The notes beneath the pieces were generated by a model. The model was not told the DNA's origin and searched no databases. It saw only the letters and a list, made by a program, of their open reading frames with translations. Both the position numbers and the translations under genes were made by a program. 44,990 nt of DNA. Source: Methylomonas lenta (lineage in GTDB: Bacteria; Pseudomonadota; Gammaproteobacteria; Methylococcales; Methylomonadaceae). The stretch is from contig NZ_LUUI01000028.1 in NCBI RefSeq assembly GCF_001644015.1, positions 1-44,990 of the forward strand. Direction: 5' to 3'. Shown piece by piece: positions 9,568-18,184 of this stretch; the stretch's first letter is position 1, and the number at the start of each line of letters is the position of its first letter.

Positions 9568-10039
9568 CGGAAACTCCAATACGGGGGTAAATATGTCAAT
9601 ATACGGTAGGAAGTCTAACCTACAAAGTCAATGCATTATTTAAATATTTCATAATATTCAGTCAATTAAATGTATTTATAAAGCTAGGTGTGGTGGTTCT
9701 GTATCATTCACCCCCCCAACAACAAGATACATCAGAAGTTTCTCACCCAACCCCAACACGTACCCTGCCAAGGTAGTTTTCGTGCTGAGGTGAATACTAA
9801 GCCCCTCACTCAAAAATCAAAATGTGCCGAAAGCCCTTGAGTTCCTTTAGCGCCAGCAGTATTGACCAATACAGTAAGCCAGCGAGGGCACTTACTACTG
9901 ACAATTTCTTGTTGTGAATTTGTATATCAGAACGTTAAGAATTGTGCTTTACTTCCGAACAGGTTTTACGCCTACGAAAGAGACATTAAAGGTTTTTGCA
10001 AGGAAGATCCCTGGTATTTAGGACTTAAATATTGGGGAT

Positions 10040-10197
10040 TGAACAACGCCAACCCTGCGACTATCGGAATGATGGTCACCCGACCAGTAACCCTATGATT
10101 TATTTCGTGGATTCGACCAATTTATACCGACCCGGAGACTACCATAGTCACCCGTTCAGGCAAAAAAAAAGGCCTTACATTTCTGTAAAGCCCTGTC
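10040..10197. repeat. diverged repeat of the tRNA-Asn flank, copy A
   Basis: By eye this stretch aligns with about 10935-11097, best over 'CATAGTCACCCGTTCAGGC' followed by an A-run and a hairpin (copy B has 'CATAGTCACTCGTTCGGGC'). The same order of landmarks occurs in both. Similarity falls off to the left, so the exact left limit is uncertain. Confidence 0.6.
10162..10192 (-). terminator. rho-independent terminator (minus strand)
   Basis: Arms 10071-style pairing is found at 10171-10179 with 10184-10192: nine pairs with one C-A mismatch around a 4-base loop. Read on the minus strand it is followed by nine T. It lies 60 bases after the stop of the minus-strand gene at 10253-10648 and probably ends that transcript. 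It is a diverged copy of the hairpin at 11066-11095. Confidence 0.75.
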
Positions 10198-10252
10198 GTT
10201 AGTCCTATCAGTTAAGCTGTTTGTACTCAGTTGAATAGCAACTATGATTGAT

Positions 10253-10648
10253 CTAAATCTTCTTGAAAGCTTTTAAGAAGTTACTTGGATGAGCATGAAA
10301 TCTAACGTGCCCATCCGCATTCAGTCTCTTATGATTTTCCTGAAAAGCAGGCAAGATGTAGCCCCATTCCCCGGCACGTGAAAAATAAATTACGTAATCG
10401 ATTTTTGCACCTTTCCACTTATTCTCAACTTTGATGGATTCATCGTTGGATTCAACAGACTTAACTTGGATACGATAAAAGTTGGTGTCATCGGCGGCAA
10501 CTAAATCAGTCTTTTTGCCATGATCAATAGCTGGAATTAGGACTTCCCAACCGTCACCAAGCAACCAAGCAGCTACAAGGTTTTCATATGAAAGCTGTTT
10601 GTGGGCAGCCAGAGTTTTTTCTTTGATGTTTGAATTTTTTACAGGCAT
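10253..10648 (-). CDS. small PD-(D/E)XK nuclease-like protein
   Basis: This 131-residue protein resembles the small PD-(D/E)XK endonuclease families related to Holliday-junction-resolvase folds. 'YENLVAAWLLGDGWEVLIPA' gives the N-terminal helix and first strand. 'KKTDLVAAD' supplies the catalytic Asp, and 'YRIQVKSVES' supplies the Q-x-K core, with Gln in place of the usual Glu/Asp as in several active relatives. A Lys-rich strand and 'IDYVIYFSR' follow. It has no partner methylase or helicase next to it. The start has GGTGAT about 6 bases upstream. A terminator follows at 10162-10192, so it appears to be a self-contained transcription unit. DNA cleavage is inferred from the motif only; a role in mobile-element recombination or defence is possible. 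Confidence 0.6.
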   Translation of the reverse strand: MPVKNSNIKEKTLAAHKQLSYENLVAAWLLGDGWEVLIPAIDHGKKTDLVAADDTNFYRIQVKSVESNDESIKVENKWKGAKIDYVIYFSRAGEWGYILPAFQENHKRLNADGHVRFHAHPSNFLKAFKKI

Positions 10649-10934
10649 AGCATCACCGTTTTTAATGGTTAATGCCGTATGACACCCGTTCTATGCGGTG
10701 GCCCTATATGTATACGGTCCGAAGAGGCCAAAAGCCATCCTCCCGGTTAACATCAATATACTGTCCAAAACAGTAATGAAGTAGCAGAGGTTGCCAAACC
10801 TTACAAATCAGGACCAAGCCTATCTTTGTATTAAGTCTACTCGCAGCTAGCGCTGACTGAAGATGTGAATGCCAATAGGATAAATGTCTAATGTATTGTT
10901 CGTCAAGAGTTTGTAGCAACTGCCCCATAACTGT

Positions 10935-11097
10935 CCCGCCAATACCAACCCGGTGACTATTGAAATTAGGGTCATTGGAAAACGGTCTGATGTAAGCCAA
11001 TGAATTTATTGGATTTATATCCAACCAATACCGCCCCAGAGACATCCATAGTCACTCGTTCGGGCAAAAAAAAGGGCCTACATTGCTGTAAGCCCTT
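10935..11097. repeat. diverged repeat of the tRNA-Asn flank, copy B
   Basis: This is the partner of 10040-10197. This copy lies directly beside the tRNA-Asn 3' piece and ends in the terminator expected after the tRNA, so it is probably the original arrangement or the younger copy. Confidence 0.6.
11066..11095 (-). terminator. terminator downstream of the tRNA-Asn 3' end
   Basis: A nine-pair stem (11074-11082 with 11087-11095, one G-T pair) and a 4-base loop are followed on the minus strand by eight T. It lies about 11 bases beyond the tRNA CCA end, a natural position for a tRNA terminator. Confidence 0.8.
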
Positions 11098-11105
11098 GAT
11101 ATATT

Positions 11106-11154
11106 TGGCTCCCCCGGACGGGCTCGAACCGCCGACCTAGTGATTAACAGTCAC
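11106..11154 (-). tRNA. partial tRNA-Asn(GTT), 3' piece: att site
   Basis: Read on the minus strand this gives the anticodon arm with GTT in a seven-base loop closed by a GTGA/TCAC stem, then the variable loop, the T arm with GGTTCGAGCC, the 3' acceptor strand GGGGGA, the discriminator G and an encoded CCA. The D arm and 5' acceptor strand are absent, replaced by AT-rich sequence to the right. A 3' tRNA piece beside a tyrosine integrase gene is the usual footprint of site-specific integration, where the copied 3' end is the crossover core. It is not a functional tRNA. The intact tRNA-Asn gene or second att copy is not in the window. Confidence 0.85.
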
Positions 11155-11352
11155 AAAACATATCGTATCATAAAGTCTCATATTGCATTATTTATATATA
11201 TTTTTCAAATACTTAAAACATTTGTTCAACTCAGTTCGCCTCACTTAATATCATCAAATCGCAAGCACAAAGCGACATTAAAAGCGACATTTTATGCTAT
11301 AGTTTTTTAAACACTTTCAATGCATATTGTTGTTTTGAGGAAGGCACTCATC

Positions 11353-12675
11353 ATGATAAAAACGGGCTTAACTGACAGATTAATCAAAAACGCTAAGGCG
11401 GGTACAAACACAATCAGATTAAGGGATAATTCGTCCGATCCTGCTTTAAAAGGCTTTATGCTGCAAATTTTACCTAGCGGCCTTAAAACTTTTGTCATTT
11501 CATACACCAGCCCTGAATCAGGTAAAAGACGATTTATAAAGTTAGGGACCTACCCCGCCATATCTCTAAAAGAAGGCCGAGAAGCAGCTCGACAAACCCG
11601 TCAGATACTAGATAAAGGCTTAGACCCCATATCTTATGCCGAACAATTAAAATTTGACGCGTTAACTCAAAAAGAACGACTTGAAAAACTAGGCACTGTC
11701 GATGATTTATTTAAATTTTACTTGATTGACCTGGAAATGGATCTCAAGCGCTCTGCCAAACAGGTTAAATCAATTTATTTCAGAGACATTGAGCCTTGCA
11801 TTGGTCATCTTAAATGCAGCGAAGTAACCACCGCTCACGTTATTGATATTATCGCCACCATCGAAAACAGAGGCGCACCAACACTTGCCAACCGGACGCG
11901 ATCCTATCTTAGAGCGGCATTCACCTTTGGCCAGCACTGCAAATCATCACCTCGTTGGAATAAAAACAAGGAACGCCCAGATTTCAACATCAGCATCAAT
12001 CCAGTTATTGATACTAAAAAGGCACCGGGTGAAAATCGAGTAGCCAATAATTATCTCAGTAAAGTGGACGTTAGCCGACTTTGGGGTGAAATCGGTGTAG
12101 ATGCGATGAGTCCCGACATGGCACTGGCCATTAAACTGTTAATTTCAACAGGCCAACGAGTCGAGGAAGTGTTAAGTGCAACCTGGTCTGAATTTGATCG
12201 GCAAGAATTACTATGGACTATCCCAGCAGAACGACGAAAAAACAGGGGTAAAAATAAGAGCAAGGAACCCCACTTAGTCCCTATTACTGAGTTCCACCTG
12301 CGCATATTAGATGAAATCAGGCAATATTCTGGCAATAGTCGGTTTTTATTTCCTCATCATCTCGACAACTCCAAACCTCGCACGAGCGATTCATTATCGC
12401 AAGCTGTATACCGGTTCTGTTCGCCGCAGGGAAAAAGCAAGCGAGCGCCCTTTCCAAAATTTGCCCCTAGAGATTTACGTAGAACCTGGAAAACCTTATC
12501 AGGCAGCATCGGCATAGGACTAGAAGTTAGAAATAAAATCCAGGGTCATGCTTTTCAAGACATTGGTTCCATCCATTATGACCGTTATGACTATTTAAAA
12601 GAAAAACGACTAGGCATCAAACAGTGGACTGACTGGCTGGAAACCATCATTAACAATAAATCCGACGTACTTTGA
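11353..12675 (+). CDS. P4-type tyrosine integrase
   Basis: This site-specific recombinase of 440 residues catalyses integration and excision of a genomic island at a tRNA gene. The N-terminal DUF4102-type arm-binding domain ('GFMLQILPSGLKTF', 'RFIKLGTYPAISL') is followed by the core-binding domain and the catalytic domain. Catalytic residues in this numbering are Arg269 in 'TGQRVEE', Arg376 in 'RDLRR', His399 in 'QGHAF' and the nucleophile Tyr409 in 'HYDRYDY'. The first His of the usual HxxR box is Arg here, which I believe is common in this subgroup. I chose the ATG at 11353, with GAGGAAGG upstream, over an in-frame ATG 11 codons earlier. It lies about 200 bases from the tRNA-Asn fragment, its likely target, and looks intact. 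Confidence 0.92.
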   Translation: MIKTGLTDRLIKNAKAGTNTIRLRDNSSDPALKGFMLQILPSGLKTFVISYTSPESGKRRFIKLGTYPAISLKEGREAARQTRQILDKGLDPISYAEQLKFDALTQKERLEKLGTVDDLFKFYLIDLEMDLKRSAKQVKSIYFRDIEPCIGHLKCSEVTTAHVIDIIATIENRGAPTLANRTRSYLRAAFTFGQHCKSSPRWNKNKERPDFNISINPVIDTKKAPGENRVANNYLSKVDVSRLWGEIGVDAMSPDMALAIKLLISTGQRVEEVLSATWSEFDRQELLWTIPAERRKNRGKNKSKEPHLVPITEFHLRILDEIRQYSGNSRFLFPHHLDNSKPRTSDSLSQAVYRFCSPQGKSKRAPFPKFAPRDLRRTWKTLSGSIGIGLEVRNKIQGHAFQDIGSIHYDRYDYLKEKRLGIKQWTDWLETIINNKSDVL

Positions 12676-12702
12676 TTGAATACACCGTAACCTGGAGTAA
12701 AC

Positions 12703-12879
12703 ATCACCGCCGTCAATGTCACCGAATTACGCCAACACTTGCCAGAGTGTCTTAGTCAAGTGCAACTCGGCGAAGAGCTTGTCATCACCCCACATGGCAA
12801 AACAATCGCACTCATTGCGCATCACCATGATGAGACGAAACTTGAGGCAGCACTTAAACGTTTGTCCTCATGCAAATGA
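12703..12879 (+). pseudogene. Phd/YefM-like antitoxin without ATG
   Basis: The frame encodes 58 residues that match the Phd/YefM antitoxin pattern: 'ITAVNVTELRQHLPECLSQV' for the DNA-binding N-terminus, then 'LGEELVITPHGKTIALI'. The frame begins at ATC exactly where the family's ATG-ACC start is expected, and a good GGAG lies seven bases before it. No ATG, GTG or TTG lies nearby. Either the start was lost by a G-to-C change or the rare codon ATC is used weakly. No toxin gene follows; the next 390 bases hold no supportable coding frame. It is most likely an orphan antitoxin remnant carried beside the integrase. Confidence 0.6.
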
Positions 12880-13269
12880 CAATTAAAAATCAAAAGCAGC
12901 GTAATCAGCGTTAAGACAATATGCCACGTGGCAATATGCCGCATTTATAATATTAGTTAATACTGATATTCTATAGTCATTGCAGAGATTTTCAGCTCAT
13001 TGCAATATCATCCTCCTTCAAATCCAGCTTCGTGCTGGATTTTTTTTGCTTGCTGCTCAGGTCTACAAGTGATCGTCATTGTGCTTTTGTTGCTGCTTAA
13101 AAAACCAAGAGTAATCACTGCAATCGGTTAAGTTTATCGAAAAACATCCGGCTATATTGTTTCTTTATTGACAACAAACAATACAACTTTCACATGATTG
13201 TAAATATTATTCAAAAGACTATAGTTAAGTCGTACTTAATCATGACTGGATACTTTGAAGACGACCACT
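12880..13269. other. intergenic region with terminator
   Basis: I see no gene. The region is AT-rich and holds a short palindrome GCCACGTGGC near 12925 and the terminator at 13022-13047, which would end transcription from the integrase/antitoxin side. Confidence 0.5.
13022..13047 (+). terminator. rho-independent terminator
   Basis: ATCCAGC and GCTGGAT form a perfect 7-bp stem around TTCGT, followed by a run of eight or more T on the plus strand. Confidence 0.85.
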
Positions 13270-13431
13270 ATGAATACATCCAAAAATTTGCAGAGAGACG
13301 TTATGACTGGCTTGTTATTGTTGACCGGTATTCTAAGCTTTGTATCCGGTGAATTTGTGTTTTCATCGCTATTATTCGGTACTGCGTTGCTGACGAGTAA
13401 ACTCTATTTTGCAAGACCCGCTCATGCTTAA
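13270..13431 (+). CDS. small predicted membrane protein, 53 aa
   Basis: An ATG-started frame encodes 53 residues. After a polar N-terminus there are two hydrophobic stretches: 'TGLLLLTGILSFVSG' at about 13-27, then 'FSSLLFGTALLTSKLYF' at about 31-47. This suggests a small inner-membrane hairpin. The ribosome site is weak (GAAG) about 11 bases upstream. A good terminator follows at 13489-13523, which supports a real transcription unit. No family is recognised. It lies between two terminators and is probably transcribed from its own promoter in the AT-rich stretch before it. Confidence 0.45.
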   Translation: MNTSKNLQRDVMTGLLLLTGILSFVSGEFVFSSLLFGTALLTSKLYFARPAHA

Positions 13432-13488
13432 GCTTTATGTGTGACCTCTCCGTTGTACTCGCGGCAACTCCTGGCCGCAACACTCTAT

Positions 13489-13523
13489 AGCCTCTAGCGT
13501 TTCTGACGATAGAGGCTTTTTTT
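13489..13523 (+). terminator. rho-independent terminator
   Basis: AGCCTCTA and TAGAGGCT form a perfect 8-bp stem with a 13-base loop, followed by seven T on the plus strand. It ends the transcript of the small membrane protein. Confidence 0.8.
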
Positions 13524-13627
13524 GTGCCTGACGAATTCCTACAGGGAACGACTACAAATCCTTGATGACCGGATAATCAAGTCTTGATGCATCTACCTTT
13601 TCCGCAACTCTAATCCGTTTTAAAATG

Positions 13628-13793
13628 AATTGAACGTCTTTCAGGAACGCTGACACACATTCAGTGCGTCAAAAAACTGGGACGTAACGATCCGTGTTCG
13701 TGCGGGAGTGGCAAAAAATACAAGAAGTGTTGTGGGGGCAGCGTCAGTTTTGCACTAAGCACATGGATTGAGTGTGTGATGCATTATTGCTAA
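13628..13793 (+). pseudogene. remnant of a SEC-C zinc-binding protein
   Basis: A frame opened by a TGA at 13625-13627 reads, without any normal start codon, into '[18 protein letters not shown]', the canonical SEC-C metal-binding motif (CxCx8CC) found at the C-termini of SecA and many small proteins. A further 18 or so residues follow before a TAA. The upstream part of the protein is missing or scrambled, so this is the broken 3' end of a gene. Zinc binding by the motif is established; which parent gene it came from cannot be told. Confidence 0.65.
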
Positions 13794-13875
13794 ACCCCCA
13801 CCACGGCAGGAAATTTAATACACCGACATCATAAACAGCTGAACCAAACTGAAGTGGCCTGATGAGTCAATCAAT

Positions 13876-13905
13876 ATATCTGGCTGCGAGAGCGCAGCCA
13901 GATAT
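13876..13905 (-). terminator. 13-bp perfect hairpin after the oxidase gene
   Basis: ATATCTGGCTGCG and its exact complement flank a 4-base AGAG loop. It starts 12 bases beyond the stop of the minus-strand oxidase gene, so it probably ends or stabilises that transcript. No long T-run follows on either strand, so it is not a classical intrinsic terminator. Confidence 0.5.
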
Positions 13906-13917
13906 TCCCAAGAATTG

Positions 13918-15877
13918 TCAGGATACGGAAAAATGCGACATCATGCCCATGTCTTCGTGTTCGACCAAGTGGCAATGATAAACATAATTCCCGGAATAAC
14001 CAGGCGGAAAATAAACCAATAATTCGAGTAACTCGTTAGCATGCACCCGGATGAAATCGTGCCTGGCAGTGCCATCAAATATACTTTTGTTTTGCAATTC
14101 GAAGTGTCCACCCACTTTTTTGCCGCCAGCGCCGGGTAACGATGAAATTGACCAAGTGCACATGGAACGGATGCATATCCGGAACTGCTAATGGGTCGGC
14201 ACTACCAAGCGGCTGATTAGTTATATTAGCCACATACCATCTTTCGTAGCTTCCGGCTTTGGCTCTAATGGTGGGTTGTGCTAAGGGCGGATAGTGGCCG
14301 GGCACGGGCGGCATTGGCATCATGCCTGGGTCGAAAAAGGTGCTTCTGGCAATCTTATATTGTTGACTGGCAACTGGCGAACCGGCGGTTGGATTCGATG
14401 AAGTAAGATCAACTGCAAAAGGAAAATCCCAATTACTAGACCCCACGCCATCCGCCATTTCCCACATTTGTACATGGCCCCAATTAATATCGGGCAATAC
14501 AGGTGGGTCTTGCAAGGCGTTATTCATCAATAATACCAGTCGATTGCGCGCTACTGGCATGCAGGCTTGTAAGGTGTTTAAATTCCTGTTGTAGGTGAAA
14601 CCATCGCCGCACGCATAGTTCGCCAATACTTCATCAACATCTTCGTATAAATCAGAATGTTTATGGCGATCAAACAGGAAAAGTAGCCTGAATTCCAATA
14701 CATTGGCTTGAGATAACGCAAAATTTGCGGCAGTTCGTGAGTTTTTAGGCAACACCGAATTACTGCCATCGTCTGGAGAGCCATCACGCGGCAAAGAATA
14801 GGTAAAAATACCTTCGACTGAATCGTTTCTGAATAATGACGCAATAGCTAGATTGACCAATCTCAGCGTGGAAATGTTTTTCAAGCCAGTCAGATCTAAC
14901 AAGATGTCTCGCCGCTCGCTAGGTGCTATTACCAAATAGCCATCTTTAGCCAAGTGCACGGATTTTGTCATGAGTCCGCCGTCGGTACCGATAACAGTTA
15001 GCCGATCGGTATGCCAGCTTGAGTCGTCGGGGTTTTGCAATGCCAAAGCATAAGTACGCGCATTAGAACCATTCAATAGGCGCAGTCGGTAAACCCGGCG
15101 CTCTAAATGGCAATGCGGATGCACGCGGCCGTTTACAAATATCTTGTCGCCAAGAAATTCGGGGCGTTTAGTTGTCTGATCGGCAGGATCTGAGGCTGGT
15201 AAGCCGGCATCATAGTCGAATGCAGTTGCATCGGCTGTCAGAACGTGGTCTTGCAACACCAGTGGGATTTCATACTTGCCCCCCAACAGATCGAAAATAT
15301 CCGTATCCGATTCGTCTCGGATAAAATATAGCCCGGCCAATCCGGCATGTACGTTCGGCGATGTGTTATCCATTGCATGGTCGTGATACCACAGCATGGT
15401 TGCGCGCTGATCGTTGGGGTAAGGTAATTGCCGGTTTTCCGGATAGCCATGCGGATTATTGACAAACCCAATAGGGTCTAAAGGCCAACCATCGGAAAAA
15501 TGTTTTATCCTGGCGCCATGTAAATGCGTAACCACACCAACCGGCGCATTCATCATCATCCCTTCCATCCCAGGGCGTGATGAAGGACCGTTAATAGGTG
15601 GCAATTCCTGCTTATCGCCACTCATGTCGGCAGATAAGGTATTAACCCAATTTATTTTACAGGGTTGCCCTTGTTGTACATTGAGGATAGGTCCCAAGTA
15701 ATTATTAAGAACCGCGGTTGTTGCCGGGTAGGTACGATAACACCATACATTGGGTTGAGCAGGATCGACTCCCGATTTTAAGCGTGCTCTACATTTTTGA
15801 ATTTCGATGGTGATGTCTTGATTGTTGGAAAGTTTGATTTTTTTCAAACTTGTTAGAGGCAATTCATCTTCGTACAT
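13918..15877 (-). pseudogene. CotA-like multicopper oxidase, frameshifted
   Basis: Two overlapping frames (15877-14075 and the frame ending at 13918) together make one complete multicopper oxidase of about 650 residues. All four copper-ligand motifs are present: 'THLHGARI', 'WYHDHAMD', 'HPFHVHLVNF' and, in the second frame, 'YHCHLVEHEDMGM'. The break is at a run of six A on the coding strand (14116-14121 on the plus strand). With five A the reading continues smoothly from 'FIVTRRWRQK' into 'VGGHFELQNKS'. Domain pattern and motifs resemble CotA and bilirubin oxidases, which couple oxidation of phenolic compounds or metals to reduction of O2 to water. There is no signal peptide. The start has GGAG 10 bases upstream. 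As written, the product loses the last type 1/3 copper ligands and would be inactive. A sequencing error, phase variation or a true pseudogene are all possible. Confidence 0.85.
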
Positions 15878-15997
15878 GAGATTTTCTCCAGCGATTTATT
15901 TATTGTCACGACGTTTGACTGATTCCTAAAGGCCGTGTAATTCGTAGGACGTCAATAGGGGATAGCCGTATTGCGCAGTATATTTTCGTTTTCATTC

Positions 15998-16028
15998 GGC
16001 GTATTACGCTGTCGCTAATACGCCCTAC
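15998..16028 (-). repeat. REP-like palindrome with GTAG head
   Basis: On the minus strand the sequence begins GTAG and continues into an imperfect palindrome, GGCGTATTA...TAATACGCC, with a short GC-rich centre. A GTAG head plus a hairpin is the layout of REP elements mobilised by RAYT (Y1) transposases. It sits in the 295-base gap between the oxidase and protease genes. No RAYT gene is in the window. Confidence 0.6.
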
Positions 16029-16172
16029 GCGGGCTAATCAAATAGTTTTGCAAGTCCCTCAGAAGGCTATTTCATCAATTTACGGTCGAAAATTGCTTTG
16101 ATTGCAGGTTTGCGCGTTGTCGGTTGCAAGCCACTACATATAGGTGTTGTCTTAGCGTTAGCTCTTGGTTTG

Positions 16173-17273
16173 TCAATCAGCATTGCCAAGTTGAATTGCT
16201 CTATGTAAGGCTAAGAGAGATTCATAGGCATTAACTCGCTGAAATCTTCGCCCAGTGTGCGCAACATTATCGTCTTCATCGTCACCATCAGTTATCCATG
16301 CCGATGTTGCTAGTAGCGCATTACGAATCACGGATATAGGTGGGCGAACACCTTTTAGTCGACTGTAATATTGTTGCAGTAGTAATATTACACCCGTGAT
16401 CGTAGGCGCGGCTTGACTTGTTCCATCTTGTATGGATGTCGCATTATCGTCTGCTGCGCCAGCTGCAGTTGCTAAACCGCCTGGTCCAAATATAACTGTA
16501 TGGCAGTTTGTTCCGGTGTCTTTTGATAATCGCTGCGAATAAGGCGCGACCTGATCAGAATGCGTAGATCTTGCACTGGCGCCGTTTTTGTAAGAACGCG
16601 AACCAATATTTGAATCATATACGGAGCCTACCGAGATCACTTGACGGAATATTGCAGGAATACTCATACCCTCTGTCTGAAAACTGTAATAATCATTGCC
16701 AGATGACGCTATTACAGCAACTCGTTTAGAAACAAGCATATTGATGACTTCCATAAGTTCTGGATAGTCATTTTCCGCAGAAACATCGCTGGTTAAATTT
16801 ACATTTGGAATTCCGAACGAAAAATTCACTGCGGAGATATTAAGGCGATCGGTATTTTCGTAGACCCACAACAAAGCGTTAAAAATCGCATTAACATCGC
16901 GACTTGGAATAACTTTTAATGGAACTATATTTGCACCAGGTGCTATTCCACTTCGCTCATCTCCACTAGCGCCTGCAATTATTCCAGCAACGTTAGTTCC
17001 GTGACCATTGTTATCGGTAACATCAAGAGAAGTACCATTGTCATTGTCTAAAAAGTTATGCGCTTCAACCACACGCCCTCTAAAACATTGATGTGTAACG
17101 CGTAGCCCAGTATCCAAAATAGCTACACACTGGCCTTGTCCATCAACTTTGAAACTTTCTCTCGCTAAAGGGGCACCTATGAGTTGATCAATCTGAATAT
17201 CAAAAGGGGCAAATAAACCCGGAGCGAGTAACTGAGGTGAATTAGGCTCAGGAAACATGTAAAGTGACTCCAT
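16173..17273 (-). CDS. subtilisin-like serine protease (S8)
   Basis: This 366-residue protein carries the complete catalytic triad of the subtilase family: Asp54 in 'VAILDTGLRVTH', His91 in 'NNGHGTNVAGIIAG' and Ser286 in 'DGTSQAAPTITG'. The oxyanion Asn is probably in 'AVIASSGND'. There is no recognisable signal peptide and the domain starts after only about 45 residues, so it lacks a long pro-domain and may act inside the cell or leave by an unseen route. AGGAGA precedes the ATG at good spacing. It follows two lipoprotein genes on the same strand with a 57-base gap, so an operon is likely. Substrate unknown. The C-terminal 50 residues after the Ser region are helical. Confidence 0.88.
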   Translation of the reverse strand: MESLYMFPEPNSPQLLAPGLFAPFDIQIDQLIGAPLARESFKVDGQGQCVAILDTGLRVTHQCFRGRVVEAHNFLDNDNGTSLDVTDNNGHGTNVAGIIAGASGDERSGIAPGANIVPLKVIPSRDVNAIFNALLWVYENTDRLNISAVNFSFGIPNVNLTSDVSAENDYPELMEVINMLVSKRVAVIASSGNDYYSFQTEGMSIPAIFRQVISVGSVYDSNIGSRSYKNGASARSTHSDQVAPYSQRLSKDTGTNCHTVIFGPGGLATAAGAADDNATSIQDGTSQAAPTITGVILLLQQYYSRLKGVRPPISVIRNALLATSAWITDGDDEDDNVAHTGRRFQRVNAYESLLALHRAIQLGNAD

Positions 17274-17330
17274 TTAAGTCTCCTTTTGGTTCAAATTAGG
17301 TTGGACTACGCGTATTAAACAAGGGATTAT

Positions 17331-18182
17331 TTATGGGTATATAATTTGCCCGCCGGAGAGCCCCTTGCTGGATTCAGAATATTCCATAGGAACTAATTCA
17401 ACAGTAGGGCCTAATTTGTCAACACTTTGACGAACAGACAGGAACGCTGGGGTATGCACAGGTTTAACCTGTGAATTAGCGGCAGTTGTAACAACTAAGG
17501 TAGAGCTAGGTATAAAACCAGCGTTTGCCTCAAGTTTAGCTTTATCATAAGCAGACTCTGTTTCTAGCACTTTTTTTTCCGCCGCCTTAATGTCTTCATT
17601 AGTAACAGAATTATCACCGTTTGTTCTTCGATCTTTCAGCTTCGCCAATTCCAATTTGGCGAAATTAATGTCAACTTGCTTTTTACGTAGCGCGTTTTGA
17701 ATTTGCTCCTGCTTCGTTTTTTCATCATCTGCCTTTTTAACATTAGCAAGGCGAATTTGGTCTATTTGTCCAAGCAAAGCATTCCCTGTTTTATCTGCCG
17801 CTGATGTGAATGCCTTCATTGCATCCTCTGGCACTTGATTATTAAGATTCACTGACTGCAACAAACAACTACCCTCGTTGTTAGATGAGATTTCGGTATT
17901 ACTGCTAGTTACTCCACGATGTGAGACCTCAAAGTCATAATCGGCGAGGAATGTTTCCGCCCGCACTACATATGAGCGTTGCTCATCTGGTATATCATCG
18001 ATAACCGAGAATTTAACTTCTCCATCTTTGGAATATTCGAAGGTTATTGCCTGAGCTGGCAAACAATACGGAATCCCTTCTGCTCCGGGCGAAGACTTTT
18101 CGCTTGTAACAATAGTAGTACAGCCTGAAAGAATTGATAAAATTGCAAACTTAGTAGTGAATGCATTTATTAGGTGGCGCAT
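17331..18182 (-). CDS. lipoprotein with coiled coil, unknown
   Basis: This 283-residue protein has a lipoprotein signal: a short basic start, a hydrophobic stretch and the lipobox 'LSGC' at about 18-21, so it is probably lipid-anchored and faces the periplasm. The middle region, about residues 120-215, is rich in Lys, Glu, Ala and Gln ('KKADDEKTKQEQIQNALRKK') and probably forms a coiled coil. The first part, with two Cys, is predicted to be extended. I recognise no family. It begins 2 bases after the stop of the upstream lipoprotein gene and 57 bases before the protease gene, so the three are likely co-expressed and may form an envelope complex or a protease with partners. Confidence 0.75.
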   Translation of the reverse strand: MRHLINAFTTKFAILSILSGCTTIVTSEKSSPGAEGIPYCLPAQAITFEYSKDGEVKFSVIDDIPDEQRSYVVRAETFLADYDFEVSHRGVTSSNTEISSNNEGSCLLQSVNLNNQVPEDAMKAFTSAADKTGNALLGQIDQIRLANVKKADDEKTKQEQIQNALRKKQVDINFAKLELAKLKDRRTNGDNSVTNEDIKAAEKKVLETESAYDKAKLEANAGFIPSSTLVVTTAANSQVKPVHTPAFLSVRQSVDKLGPTVELVPMEYSESSKGLSGGQIIYP

Positions 18183-18184
18183 AA

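Larger units (their letters stand above)
9568..10252. other. gene-poor, decayed intergenic region
   Basis: I find no gene I can support. A TTG-started frame at 9862-10098 (78 codons) has no ribosome site and no familiar features. The right part carries one copy of a diverged duplication (about 10040-10197) that includes a terminator hairpin. The region looks like scar tissue of earlier integrations beside the tRNA-Asn site. Confidence 0.5.
10649..11105. other. intergenic region with tRNA-flank repeat
   Basis: A 113-codon minus-strand frame (10704-11045) runs through the repeated flank sequence and has no ribosome site or known motif, so I do not call it. The recognisable content is repeat copy B (about 10935-11097) and its terminator. 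Confidence 0.5.

Noticed and set aside
9862-10098. 78-codon plus-strand frame starting at TTG
   Set aside because: No ribosome site, no family features, and it runs into the duplicated tRNA-flank sequence.
10704-11045. 113-codon minus-strand frame
   Set aside because: It lies largely in the diverged repeat, has no ribosome site and its sequence resembles no protein I know; probably chance.
14116-14121. Programmed ribosomal frameshift in the oxidase gene
   Set aside because: The shift needed is +1 at a plain A-run, without the slippery heptamer and downstream structure of known -1 sites; an indel is the simpler explanation.
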